This document shows positions 44,052-56,800 of a stretch of 64,000 nt of DNA, one piece after another. The stretch is taken from NCBI GenBank assembly GCA_002633005.1, contig NMRA01000012.1, forward strand, positions 894,730 to 958,729, in the 5' to 3' direction. Every line of letters begins with the position of its first letter. The first letter of the stretch is position 1. A program made the position numbers and the translations under genes. This DNA is from Phoronis australis (lineage: Eukaryota > Phoronida > Phoronidae). A model generated the notes under the pieces. The model was not told the DNA's origin, did no database searches, and worked only from the letters and a program-made list of their open reading frames with translations.

Positions 44052-47000
44052 CTAAACACTATGAATCACTATCTACCAGCATACACTGCATGCCCTAACC
44101 AAAAAGTGTTTAACTGGGGGCCGAGCAACGTGAAGTTGTTGCCGCTTGGGCTGAAAGGAGTGGCAACGTGAGACACTTTGCAATAGGAGGGGTGGAGTAA
44201 ATTGAAATGAACAAGGGTGGCCAGGGTCCCGTTGTGCCCCACTCGTCGCTACATCATTCCCTTTATAGCATCCAATCATCTTGACTAGCCGAGACAGAAA
44301 AGGACGCGTAGGGAAATAAAATTTTACACAAAAATGACATTATTTTGTTTAGGACCGAAAAAACGTGTTCTTTTGATTATTGTGTAGGATATACTTCTTG
44401 AAGTTATTGAGTCTGACCAGAGCTATAAAGCAGCAAAATACGTCATTTTTCTGATTTTACTTGAAATCGCCGTTCTCGACGTTGGCTTGCAGTCATTCTT
44501 TAAAATTACTGAAATCGAGACCAGAGATTTTATCAATTAAACACACATCAAGTACACAGCTACTTTCCACATTGACTTTAGCTCTAGTGGACGGTTCAAA
44601 TCAGTCTTGCCTAAGAGTCCACCTACTCTGTTAAAAATCTTATTCCCTCTTACCTCTCAAGCTCAGGAGGCCTACTTTCCTGAGAACTAGATAGTTGAGA
44701 AAATATCTCTTGGGGGTGACTCGCTAAGTCTTGAGCACGTATGTAACAATCTCTTCAAAAACTTGAAAAAGAGCGAGGCGCATTGCTTTTGGTCCGTCCA
44801 AAGATTTTGATAAATTTCTAAAACACATTTGCCAACGTTGCGGAAATGATGGAGGGAAATTGGAATTGTGGATGAAAAGGTTGAACACACGCACCTAGGA
44901 GAGGCTGTGTAGCCTTGGTGCTTCGGCTGGGATTACTGGTGTTCCAGCAAATATGAAGTAAAAAGACAAAATAAGGCGTGGGCGCGGGACTGGCTATTTT
45001 GCTTTAAGTTCTCGTTATTTTACTTCTACATCCCTCTGAAGACGCGACGTGCATGTAAAGACAGCTACAATGAGCCACAGATCAATCATTTTTCTGTCTT
45101 TTCTTGGTTCAAATGAAACTGATTTTCAGTCCCTTCTGACAGTGCTATGAAGACTGGTATTTCCCAGGTAATATCAGGACTGGGTTCCGGCTGTTAATGG
45201 AAGACAGTCGAGATAAAATGAAAAATTACCAATCACTTCTTTGGCGACCAGTTTGGTAGTATACTTGCGAAACTCCTGCCATTCATTAGCGCCGAATCAC
45301 GGTTCTCTGGTAAAACAAATGCTGTATTTTGCATGTTTAGATCGCGACCAAAATGGCCATCACTGTAGAGGTTGTATGTGATTGGACAGCTTTGCCAAGA
45401 CCTTTATTGCTAGTAAGGTAGACACAGGTGATTGAACGCACCCGCCATTTGAAGTAGCCGTGTAGTTAGAGCTTAGAATGTTCGTGTTGTAACAATTTTT
45501 CGTACACTTGCTTTTTAATTGTTCCCATTGTATCGCGGTCAAAGTACTGGTGAACAAATGCTTTGCTGATGATGTCCACTGTCGTGTCCATTAGCTTTGT
45601 TATATCACAGTGTGCCTGGACGATGCCATCTTTGTATGCCTTTTCTGCTGTGTACCGCCTTCCAAGAATAACAGCTTCGGTCATAGCCGCCCCAGGTGGT
45701 ATTTTTAATCTACAAAAAATAACTCTGCTGACAAACCCGCGTTGGCGTCAAAGAAACGAATTTTTGATTTAGACCACTGGTTGCAATAAAACTGATCTGA
45801 AGTGGTTATGTACTTACTGGGAAGAAGGAATTGATGGTCTTTGAAAGAACTCAAGACAATTCGTTATTGTTTGAGATCATAATGCTGGTCGGCCAGTAAA
45901 ACCAGCCGCGTGAAAAACTGACTTGTTGAGCCTGGCCTTGTCTCACTCCACTCGCGTAATAAATACCTGACAGTTATTTCCAAGCCCAGACACCACCTCT
46001 AATTTGAAAAAGGAACAACTCGAGAACAGTTTCATAACTCGAAGTGGTCGAAATGAAATGTTAGTTTCTTTTCCAATGGCGGATTTACAGCGCCTGTTTA
46101 TTTACAGCTGCAAAATTCCGGGTGAGTTAAATTCCTGAAAGTACAAAATTAAGGAGACCTTTATTGTTTAACAAAGGCTAATTTCCTCAGAAATGAATTT
46201 TTCACTAGAAAAATGGTGTAAATGTCCGTTATTAAGTTTTGAAAATAATTGTTTCTGACTAGAAATTACAATATTCAGTGAATCATTATTTAATATAAGC
46301 ACCGAAAAAATCGTTTCACAGACGCGTATCTACGTGTGGGCGCAAGAAAGTAAACGTTAAAGCAAATTAAGGCGACAAGAGCGTAAGTTGCTTTCTGTTT
46401 GTTTCTATATACCAAATATCAGTGATAGCGTGTTCCGTCGGATACCCCAAGAAATTGGCAAGGTGCTGGTGTGTACATGTCGAACATTTCTAGGCTAAGT
46501 TACATGTACACTCGGCTTAAATTTAGAACTTATTGCAACTAGTGTTCCGGTATGCCGCCACAAAATAACCACAATGCCCTACTCGGCATATCGGACAAAA
46601 AACAGTAGGCCTACAGTGATAATTACACGTGTTTTTCTGACCATTTTTGTAGTCTATATTCAAGGGATACCAAACACTTCGTCGCTGGAGAATTTCTTAC
46701 CAAGTTACCACATATATACGGATGCAAAATAGTTCAGTCAACGATTTTACTGATGGTTACGACGGAAGTTGTTAGGAAAACTCTCCCGAAGTCAATATCA
46801 CCTAGCATACCTAAGGAATTCCATCAAGAAGGCATTGAAAGGAAGTCGCACGTGCACCTCGTTAAAGCAGAGCCAGCCTCTCGTGTTACTCATGACGCAG
46901 TAGTCATGAGCCAAAGCTAGGAATGCGCCAGCCGCGAATGCGTGACCTAGAAATAACCAAGGGAAAGCACGGTGGACGAACACTCGTAAAAATATGTTAA

Positions 47001-49235
47001 CCTGATAGCGAAGAATCTACTATTTGGGATTGCTAACGTGAGAGTTATTTACTTTGAATAATGCAAGGATGTTTAGAAAAAGTCGTCAGATTTTGATACA
47101 CATACGAAATATGAACTTTCGTACCAATACAACTTTCAAATTCTCCGCCCCTAGTATATATGCGCGCATGCGCTCAAAGAATTACCCAGTAAACATTTCT
47201 CAAATGCATAGTCGTCATTATTTTGTTTACATCAATGGTCAAAGGTCAATTTTTCCAAAAGGAAAATGGGCTACATCTATGTGCTGCCATATCAAATAAG
47301 GAGACATGCTTTGCCTTGTGGAGGAAAATCGACGAAGTGACGAGCAGTAGACAGGAAAAACGCTTTGACGTCAACAGCAATTCAAAATCTTCACGAACAA
47401 ACTGTAAAAATACCTGGTGAAGAATCAGACTTCTGTTTCGGATGCAGAGAACCACGTTGAATAATGCAATTTAGTGTCTTTGCGCTCTACGCCATTCTAA
47501 ACAGGTTTGACAATCTTCCACATTCGAGGCCCACACGGGACACATTACAGCGTACTTTTCTCATTAACTCAGCTCTTTTCTTACGAGCTGTAGTTTTTTT
47601 AAGCAATCATAAATAAGTTCTTATCTCATTTGCCAATTTTCATTTCGAGAGTGCCGTACAGAAGGCACGAGCACGGGCAGCATGTGCTTGAGAACATCAG
47701 GTTGGTGAGAAAAGAATTGTAATCGTAAGGACATGAGGGAATAAGATTTTTTATTAATGAGAAAATAACGATATTAATGAGAAACCCGGGATGAGAACCC
47801 CCTTACGCTCCTAAGGTAAGAAGAATCTGTTCTGGTAAACGCATGCAATTGGGGATGGACAGAACGGACAGAAACTCAAACCACGTGACAGGTCATTTGC
47901 TACCATTTCGCACATCACTTGCGCGTACATGTTTGGTTACGGCACACGGCTTTAATTTCCTGACGTTGTGTTTACAATCTTCACCTACTGACTGGGTTTA
48001 GGCACTACATATAACGCGATAGTTCAGGAGCCTTATTTTGAAGAGTCTATTGGCCAAAAATTTTGTCTTTTTAGTGGCTCTGGCTTTTACTGTGCTTCCG
48101 AGCCCTCTACGTATTTTTGTCTTTGGCCTTAGAGTTGTGGACATACTATCTGACTTTCAGCCTTGGCCTGATTTCGTGAAACCTGCTAAGCCATCCGTAG
48201 ATTGATTTTTAGCCAAAAGTCAAGACTCTTCATGAAACATTCCCCCCAGGTGGCGCTGGTTCGATATTGGGAATTAGGGTATTGACTGAGCCGATGGCAA
48301 ACGTTTCCACTGTAGCAATCAGATTGCCGTTGTATTATAATAGTGTTTTGTATTATAGTGATGATGAAGGTGTGAATTGTCTAAACGACACTATAGATAT
48401 AGTTCCCCGACTGATGAACAATTTTAGTAAAAATGTCAATCTGCGAAAACCGCCAGCCACGGTCCACAAATAACATTTGTTATTTTTTTAAAATTGATGA
48501 CTTTGATGATTGAAAACTACAGACACGAGATAGCAACCCAGTTGAGCTCCGTAGACGCAAGAAACTCGAGGCAAGATCAGGCTAGATATCGTCATGCATT
48601 GCCAGTGAAGCACGTGATCGCCCTAGCTCTACTCGTGAAATTCTTCTGTGCGTCTACGGAACGCTGGCCCGGTCTAACCAACTATCACCGTTGAATTTCC
48701 GTTTGAAGACAGCGATGCGTAGAAATCATACCGTTAACGGCGGCTATTGTAGGAAATGGCAGCACCATAATCCGCAATAACGTTCTATGCAGCTCGCCAA
48801 AGAACCTGTTTCTGTCTCCACTTGACAATGAATTAATGAATTCAAGATCAATGCCGTTACTGAAAAATTTGCCAGTCGCTGTCGTGATCATTCCCTTTAT
48901 GTTGTTCATCCTGGAAAATAAATTCCGTTAAGTCACGCACTCACGCCTATGTGTAGATTTAAAGCCACAAAACACTAAGGGATATGCTCTAGCTAGCGTT
49001 GGTACGAAACCAGCATGTTCTTAAATTTTACTGGTTAATTAGATGTTACATGAAGTTGCAGCTCAAAAAGAAACGCCAAGTGGTTTTTAGCTTTTTTATT
49101 CAGATTTGCAACATCTAAAAGGACGTTTTGGGGGCGTGAGAATATAATAATCAGTTATTACGATGTTTCCGAATGGACATTCTAGTCAAGGTAAGTTTTT
49201 TTGCTTCCTCACTGTGAAAATAACAAATCATGCAC
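43977..49235. repeat. Segmental duplication, copy 2
   Basis: Homologous in the same orientation to 7485-16205. It begins inside the SDR 3' coding region and ends in isomerase intron 1. It lacks the Kolobok-like element and the MITE block that interrupt copy 1, and so shows the uninterrupted sites. The isomerase exons here are intact. Confidence 0.85.
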
Positions 49236-50890
49236 CATTTCGTCATTTTCATTTCAGTTGGGAGGAAATGTCTTTTTGAATTTTACTAAATCTTGCAGAA
49301 GCACCGATATTTGAGATTTGTGTGCGTGTGTGTGAGTGTGAGTGCATCTAAGTTACTGTTTTTTTTATTTTAGAAAATATAACATCAAAACGTTAACTTT
49401 TCCCTAAAACAACAAAAGGTAAAGGAAGATCGACATAAGAGGAACGCAGTTTTCACCATCTGGTTGTACCACGAGATAGGCTTCACCGCTGCCAACCACA
49501 TAAGCCTTGCAGAAGCACAAATACAGTCATCGATTTATATTTGGGAATGATGGCATTGTAAAATTTGCACAGGAAACATTCATTAGTCCTGCTTTGACTA
49601 AATTTGCCAACTGTGACAATAGATCTATAGTTATCACTGTAGCTATGAGCTAATCGACAGAAACTTGTAACCACTAATTTTAGCTATATCCGAAAAAGCG
49701 ATATAACCTAACATTCAAACAAAAACCCTTGGCCTTAGAGTTGGGAAAGAATATTGGACAGTATAGGCCAAAACTCTAGTCTGGGATCAGTTTCTTTGCA
49801 AAGAAGGCTCAGTCGCAATCTACAGCGCTCTGCCGACGGAGCAAAACCCCCACTCAATAAATGGCATAATATTTTTAATGTATTTAACTTGTAACACCAC
49901 TCTGATTTCTGGCATTGATTACAGCAAAAAGTAGGCAACGGAGAGAACTGGCGATTTGTAGTTACATCATAAAAACACATGGATTTTCGTGTTTTCATGG
50001 CTCAAGTCAAAGCTAATAGCTTCCATCGCACAATTGTTTTCCAGATCTAATCTCAAAAATGTGTTTTTCGGTTGTAAAACCGACAGTCTTCCTTTAATGT
50101 TCCCAGAATATGCATTGAACATTTCGTCTAAAAGGCCATGGCCTTAAATTCGCTTGTGCACCTATTCCCACTCTATTCGCATAAAAGAACTGATTAAAGG
50201 AACAGCTTGTCCGTTGACTGCTAATGCATTGACGACGCAGCACTGAAAACAGTGTGGGGGGGCGGCTATAGCCCCCAGCCCCCTATGGTGCGCAGCCCAT
50301 GTAATGCGCAAATAAGCGTATGCTTGGCATATCTGGAGTGACAGAGCAACAAAGGCACGATGCAAACTGGCCGAGCAGTACGCGATGACGAGTTATTAAG
50401 CGAGGCAGATGTCAAGCACGGTGTTTCTTTTCAATTCTAATTTTCCCAAAAGCTGTCGCACTGGCACGGCATTGGCGGTACTAGTGTGCCTTGGCTACTC
50501 CGAGTGAGCCTTGGTGCCTTTTATCGTGTGTTTCGAACGTTCTCCATTAAAAGATGTGCGCGTAAGACAATGATAGAATAATGTAATGGAAATGTCCTAA
50601 GTAACCTGATTCGCCGTGGCCTTTAGTTTTAATAGACTATAGTCTACTGCACATGCTAAGCAAGAAATTTTTCCACTGGCCCCCGGACTCCCGGCGGCGA
50701 TCCCCTACACTGTCGTGCAGACTTTTTCACTCTCTTACCTTCGTTAGGTAATACACTCTGTTCCTTACCTCAAAACCAGATCCAGGGCTTCGTTCAGTCT
50801 GGACAAGAATTCAAATGTAAACTTATTTTGCTCCACGCTTGGGCCCAGATTTACAACGGCGAAATTAGATGCGGTGGTCGTGACTTCCAT
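45466..50890 (-). CDS. Peroxisomal enoyl-CoA isomerase/hydratase-family protein (ECI-like), four exons
   Basis: Exons in order: 50769-50890, 48732-48910, 46811-46946 and 45466-45709. All junctions are GT-AG with matching phases, giving 226 aa. The crotonase fold is marked by FAVVNLG, GKFFSNGIDL (oxyanion-hole strand, 54-63) and NGHAFAAG (100-107). HDYCVM and FNEV follow, with Glu130 at the place of the isomerase catalytic Glu; the second hydratase Glu is absent. The C-terminus is SKL, a type 1 peroxisome signal. Length and motifs match plant-type and animal Delta3,Delta2-enoyl-CoA isomerases, which move double bonds in unsaturated fatty-acid beta-oxidation. The isomerase role is inferred. The start was chosen because it opens the only in-phase first exon. 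A broken paralog lies at 10919-15900. Confidence 0.85.
50227..50301. repeat. GGGCGGCGCA hairpin module repeat (locus 5)
   Basis: A single unit (GCAGCACTGAAAACAG, GGCTATAGCC, GGTGCGCAGCCCATG) in intron 1 of the isomerase gene, outside the duplicated block. Confidence 0.7.
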
Positions 50891-53874
50891 CTTATTCTAA
50901 CCGGCTCTCCTGGAAATTAAGAATTTCTCTTTAGGTTCAAAGTCCCGATCTGTAGGCCCGTGATAAACCTTATGTAGCATGTGAAACTCATGTGTAACTG
51001 AATCTGCAGTAAGACTAGTAGTGACTAACCGTGACCCACGGTATCTTATAAAAGGTCACCCGAGTTATCATTCACATACTCATACCTCATCTTAGTACCG
51101 TTTAGATTACTTTTGATTGGCCAAAACGACTGCAAACTAAATATAACCCACTATTTGTATTAGTCTCCTGCACAGACCCTCGAGGTTGGTTGGCATTCGC
51201 AAGCAATCCGTGACGTCACTTGTGAGGCCCGGGAACCAGGTTATGTTTGTATTTGTGTATGTTAATGCACTATGCTTGACGCTGGTGGTAGCACTGATGC
51301 TCGAGTTATTGACATCAGTTTTGACTGGGCTCAGTGCCCCGCATTCTGTTACAATTGCAAAAGGTGCCATTCAAGACAAAAAAACAGACGAGATTGCAAC
51401 TCAGTTTTATTTAGCGCCCGTTGGCCGAAGTTAAGCAATCACAATGCGTCGATGAAAAATTCTAAGCGTTAATGGCACGTGGTCCTCAAATTTCCCGTTG
51501 GTGCACGCGAAGCCTATATGTGGAGAAAACACGAACAGAACCATTTTTCGAAAAATAAAACGACGAATTTCTTATCGATGGCCCCCATGGAAAGCAGTGA
51601 AAACTGATGGGATTGCCCTTATTGTAAATATCACAATAAATCAAAATTAAATTAAGTACATTTTTTGACATAGCCGATAACTATTATCAGACCGTCAGTG
51701 CCAATTTTCGAATTTTATCTTTGAGCCATGGTACAGTACTATTTTGAGATTCATTACTTGATGATACTGAAATGAGATTTCTTTTTTAAAAAAAATATTC
51801 TATCCGCCATTATAAAGAACATCACTTCGGCCTACTTTTTTCGAAAACCAACGCTTCAGTAAACGGTTACAGCAATCACCAAAACAAGGCGCGTTCTAGA
51901 TGCGTTTTGACCACTTAGTCGAAATGTAAAACCTTTCCGCCCTGAAGTGACGTTAAAATTTCCCAGGTGATGGAAGTTTTATCGGTCAAAAGACAGAAAA
52001 GAACTGAGAGCTGAAATGGGAAGCGTGACGGTCTCCAAAAAGCCGTGTCAACGGTAAATCGACCACAAAGCAGCATACCGTTGAAGAAGCGTACTTTTAG
52101 TTTAGTAGATCACAGCCATAAAATTGGTCTCAATTTCCTTGTTCAGATGAAAAGTGATTTCTGGGTCTGCACATACAGACAATTCGTTCGCCGACGTTCG
52201 GCGCATAACTTGACACGTGACAAGGCGGAGTTTGATCTCATCCAATTGAAATCATCTCGGATTTAAAAGCTAAAACCCTGTTTTGAGGATTTCCACCAGT
52301 CTTCATTATTTCACCTGCTAATGCATCATTGGCGTCAATCTTCCTAGTCAAAGGCAGGAATCAACTAAAAACTCATACTCCATATGTCACAGATTGGACA
52401 TTATGTTCCTTAGTGGGTCGTCTTTTCCCACAGTTGCCGTGTAATTCGCTTAAAGCGTAGGTCACGCTTGCCCGTTTATGAGACTTTGAAAAGAGTTTTC
52501 AAATTTTCCTCCAAACTTATTTTGAAGGTTGTCGAGAGTTACAGAGCATTACTTTGTTTCAGACAACTCGATGGGAAAGTGGTTCTTAGTATCTGTTAAT
52601 AGGCCAAAACTGGGTTTGGTGTCCATTTAACTAAGGAACAGATTGTGATCAATTTATTAACTGTAAGTGATCTAAATCACCGTTTGTTATAGCTTGAGGA
52701 GTCAGCGAAGTAATTCCCATGACTAAATGAAGTCTTCTGAGCAGTGTATGGAACTATTTACAGGCCACTTAGTCTTACAATTAAATCAAAAGAAAATTTC
52801 CTCATACCCACAATACAACCTCAACGACCAACAGTTCGCAATACAAGGCACTGTTTTCTGCATTGTCCACGAAAACACTGCTTGGAATTTCTTTGAAAAT
52901 GTTCCACTTTAGCACGAGGGGCTACTAAAGAAAGATATTTATGATTCTGTCCGCTGGAAATTTGACATACTTTCTCCGTTTTCATTGGTTAGTTTCAGTC
53001 TGCTTTTGATGATGGACATCTCACAATACATTGTAACATGATGAATTGGTCTACTTGTGAAAAGGTCAATGACTGAACAACAGGACCTGTGACTAACGAC
53101 ATTGTCCCATCACATTGCATGAAATTTGAAAGCCAGCTCGATAAGTGACATGGAACTGGACAATTTTAAGTCCACTCTAAAGTGAAGTTTGGCGTCCACT
53201 GGCCCACACATCACCCTAAACTACCGACCACGTAACATCTGTCTTGAAAAATGGTCCGTGAAGCAACTGCAATGTTGACTTATCACAGATTATTTTTGCA
53301 AGTTGTGGCGGTGAAGTTTCACTACCAGTTTCCAAGTTCATAGCCATACCCTTACTCCAATGGGTTAAGAAGAACAAGTCCAACAGAGAAGACCTCTACA
53401 TAAACCTGTGTACAAACGATCTCATCCATCTTGTCTATGCTACGCTATGAAATGATTCTCATAAATTTTTTTGAAATCGCAAAAAAATCCATCAACAAGA
53501 AAAAAACCTAGCTCCACTGTGTTTTAGGTAACCCTTAGAGTGCATCTCGTGATGTTAGACAACATGCTGTGATGAGTGCTCAAAAAGGAAGCTATTCGAC
53601 TTTCAGTGATGATCTCCCCTGGGATGACTAATTTAATGTAATGTGAACTCACACAAGTTGAACACCTACGAGTGAGATCTCAAAACTTAACACAAAGCTC
53701 CGCAGTAAAATTGTTCTAATTCAAGCATGTGGCCAATCACATGTCGGATTTTGCCTCACTCAAATATAATTGCGGATTCAGTTCAGTCAATCCTGCATGA
53801 GTTTCACCGTATCTATGAGCACTTGTGAATGCCTTGCTGACGTATGATGACAAGATTCACAGAGTCATCTATTA
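50891..53874. other. Intergenic between isomerase 5' end and ORC6 3' end
   Basis: No exon is recognised. A segment at 52267-52480 (AAACCCTGTTTTG... to CACAGTTGCCGTGTAATTCGC) resembles 56322-56505 in ORC6 intron 4, so it is a dispersed repeat. Promoter elements of the isomerase gene presumably lie just above 50890, but I see no clear motif. Confidence 0.4.
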
Positions 53875-56800
53875 TCACGACTTTCTTGCCAGTTGCTCCC
53901 TAGCTTTCTTCAAAATGTTTCTTTTCCAATCTTCATAATCATCAACCTGGGTTTTTTCTTCATCTTTAACTTTTAATAATTTCACTGGTATGCTATTTGT
54001 GTCTGAAATAATGACAAAAAATGTTAGAACAAAACCACTGACAGAAACGAAAGAGTCAGTAAGACGTCGTTTACAGTGAATCTTTATAGCAAAACAATTT
54101 TGTAAAACAGGGTACAGTCAAAGATACTATAGTTTTCAAAAACACATCAAAAAATAAACGATACTTCCACAAAACTGATATTGTGTTGTATCACTGAGCT
54201 TACAAAAGGATCTGAAAACCTTCGTTATTCAATTGAAAGGAGTTGAAACACTTTTAACAGCAAGATTTGTCTTACAACTGACTGAGTATCAGTAAATTAC
54301 GGTAAATTATTATTAATATCATTTTTGCAAAAACCCTTCAAAAATATCAACGATATTTCTTCAAAATTGATTCATCTGAAAAATAGTTGAATTTTATTCA
54401 AGTTAATTACAAGTTACATCCTAGTCTAAGACCTGGGCCCGGTCTCCAATCTCCGTACTCAGACTCATACTCATACTCGAGATTTCATACTCAAAATCGT
54501 GCTCACTGGAGTCGTACTCAAAAAAGCGTATCTAATGTCGGATTTCGAGTAGACTCCAAACGTACTCAAATCTGACACTCATACTCGAGTTGTTATGGAA
54601 CTCTTTATGATATGAAATGCAAAATCACGCAAAGCCGCGCTNTGAGTGACTACGCACATTACACTGTGAGTGACATCTTGTGGTTAACTTTATCTTTGCT
54701 ACAGTCACAATTATCTAACATTGTGCAATCTATAAACTCATGAAGATGTCAGATTCAACGTCATGACCACAAAAACCTTGAGACAGACTTTCCAATTTTC
54801 CAGATTGTCTAGACAAACTGAGGCACTTGTTATAACATATTTGTCATAATGGTTACCATCTAAGCGGTCCTGTAATGTACTGAGGTATGGCTGTGGATTC
54901 ATACTGTTTTCAGGAAGATTGGTATCTGAAAACATAAATCCACCATTATAACTCAAGTATTAAACATACATGTATGATTCACTGATCACTCACATTCTGC
55001 AAAGAAAAGTTTGTAATCAAATCATAGCTCTGTTCACTACCCAAGGAGAACTACACGGTCTCACAATAGAGGTCTGAGTTTGTATCATGTGCTGGCTGGC
55101 ATATAACGACAAATAACCATATCGGAAATGCATCTTTCCCCTTTTGTGGTAGGGACTCCAACACACTTCAGAGTCGGACATTAAGTGATTGAACGATTGC
55201 TCACAACTCGCTTTCAAATTTTAGATGTCTGCATTGTAGCTCACTATACGACAGCAAAACTTTGTTGGCATCAAAACGACGAATGGCAAACTAATCTTTA
55301 AGTGGAACTTGCAGGCTATTCTCTGTGGTTTCTTGGCCAAATTAGTTAGAAACACAGCATATAGCGACGATGTGAATATGAAGTAGGCTGAAAATTGCCA
55401 AATGTTTTCAAGATTACGAGTTTTGTCTCAAAAATAATCTGCCGCAAATCAATAAACCGTGTCCAGTAAGTATTGCGATGCGGTGGTGGGGAATGACATT
55501 GCATGATGCGGGGTACGTGAGCCCGCCAGGTACATCAATTATGCAAATGGTCACCTATTTACAGAATTTTTTGTTTAGCGTAGATTATGTTAAAACAGTA
55601 TTGTTGTTTTGTTCCATTAGCATAGTTAGGAGCATGCAAATACATCTTTAATGCAAATAATGATTGGCATGGCAGTAGTGGACAACTGTGGGGCAAAAAA
55701 GTACCAAGGAGAGGTATAGCATATGGTGGGTAAACACTGCAGAGCCACCATAGAGGACGATGTGGTATTGCTGGAAGTGGCTATTTATAATCATTACCTG
55801 AATTTAGTCTTTACTTGACCACATGAACGACAATGAATGTGTAGAGAATGGGTAGAGAAAAGCAGTAACCAGCACTGATGTTTTCCTCTTTAAAATTTCT
55901 GTATTCTACTCTATTTCGTTATGACTCAGAAATTTGCCTTGTATGGTATTATGCCAACATCAGTGCGAAAATCCCTTTCAATGATCTAGGAATCAATATG
56001 AGAAGGAATAGAAACACAGCAATTTTCAAAGACTTATTCTATTCACTAATCCCATAATTGGTTTCAGTCATGGCTGTGGTTAGGCTGGTGAGCAATCCCA
56101 CAAGTCTTAGTGTTACATCCAGAACTTGTACGCTTGGTGATTAGAGACGGAATGCAACGATGAGACAGATAAAGTAGCTTCATTGTATAAGATTCAATTT
56201 AAAGCATCCTTGCATGTCATGTTGTTGAAAACACATTTTAATTAGATATTATCACTGTTTGCTTGGTATTGTGTTTGTGCTTGTGTTGATGAAATTATGG
56301 CCTAGCACTGATACAAGGATACTAAACCCTGTTTTGGAGATTTCACCAAAATCTGGTTCTTTCACTTTCTGATGCACCATTCGTACCTCCCTTGAGTAAT
56401 AAAAAGGCATACTCTCACTGTATCATAAAGTGAAATTTGGGTTTTGAGGTACAAAATCTTTCCCCACAGTCGTCATGTAAGTCGCCTAAAGTGTTAGTCA
56501 TGGTTAACAGATCAGGCACCCCTAAATCTGTCTAATATGCATATTACCTAACTGCATGCTGACTTTCTCCAGTTGTTGTACGAGACTGTCAAACATTGCT
56601 TTCTTACTACCAGTCACTACCAATAGTTTAGCTCGGTCAATCTTGATTTTCAGTTTCCTGAAATAAGTTAATCGACATTTTAGCAAATTAAAGCAAATAG
56701 TTAAGGTGTGCCAATTTTGATTTTGAATTTCCTGAAATAGATTAATTCAATGCCAAAGGGCCCTTTGGTTCGATTTGTTTTTGGGATGGATCTTATTTTA

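Noticed and set aside
48267-48473. 68-codon plus-strand frame, also visible near 15250-15440
   Set aside because: The paralogous copy has a stop inside it, and it lies in an intron of the isomerase gene with no known similarity.
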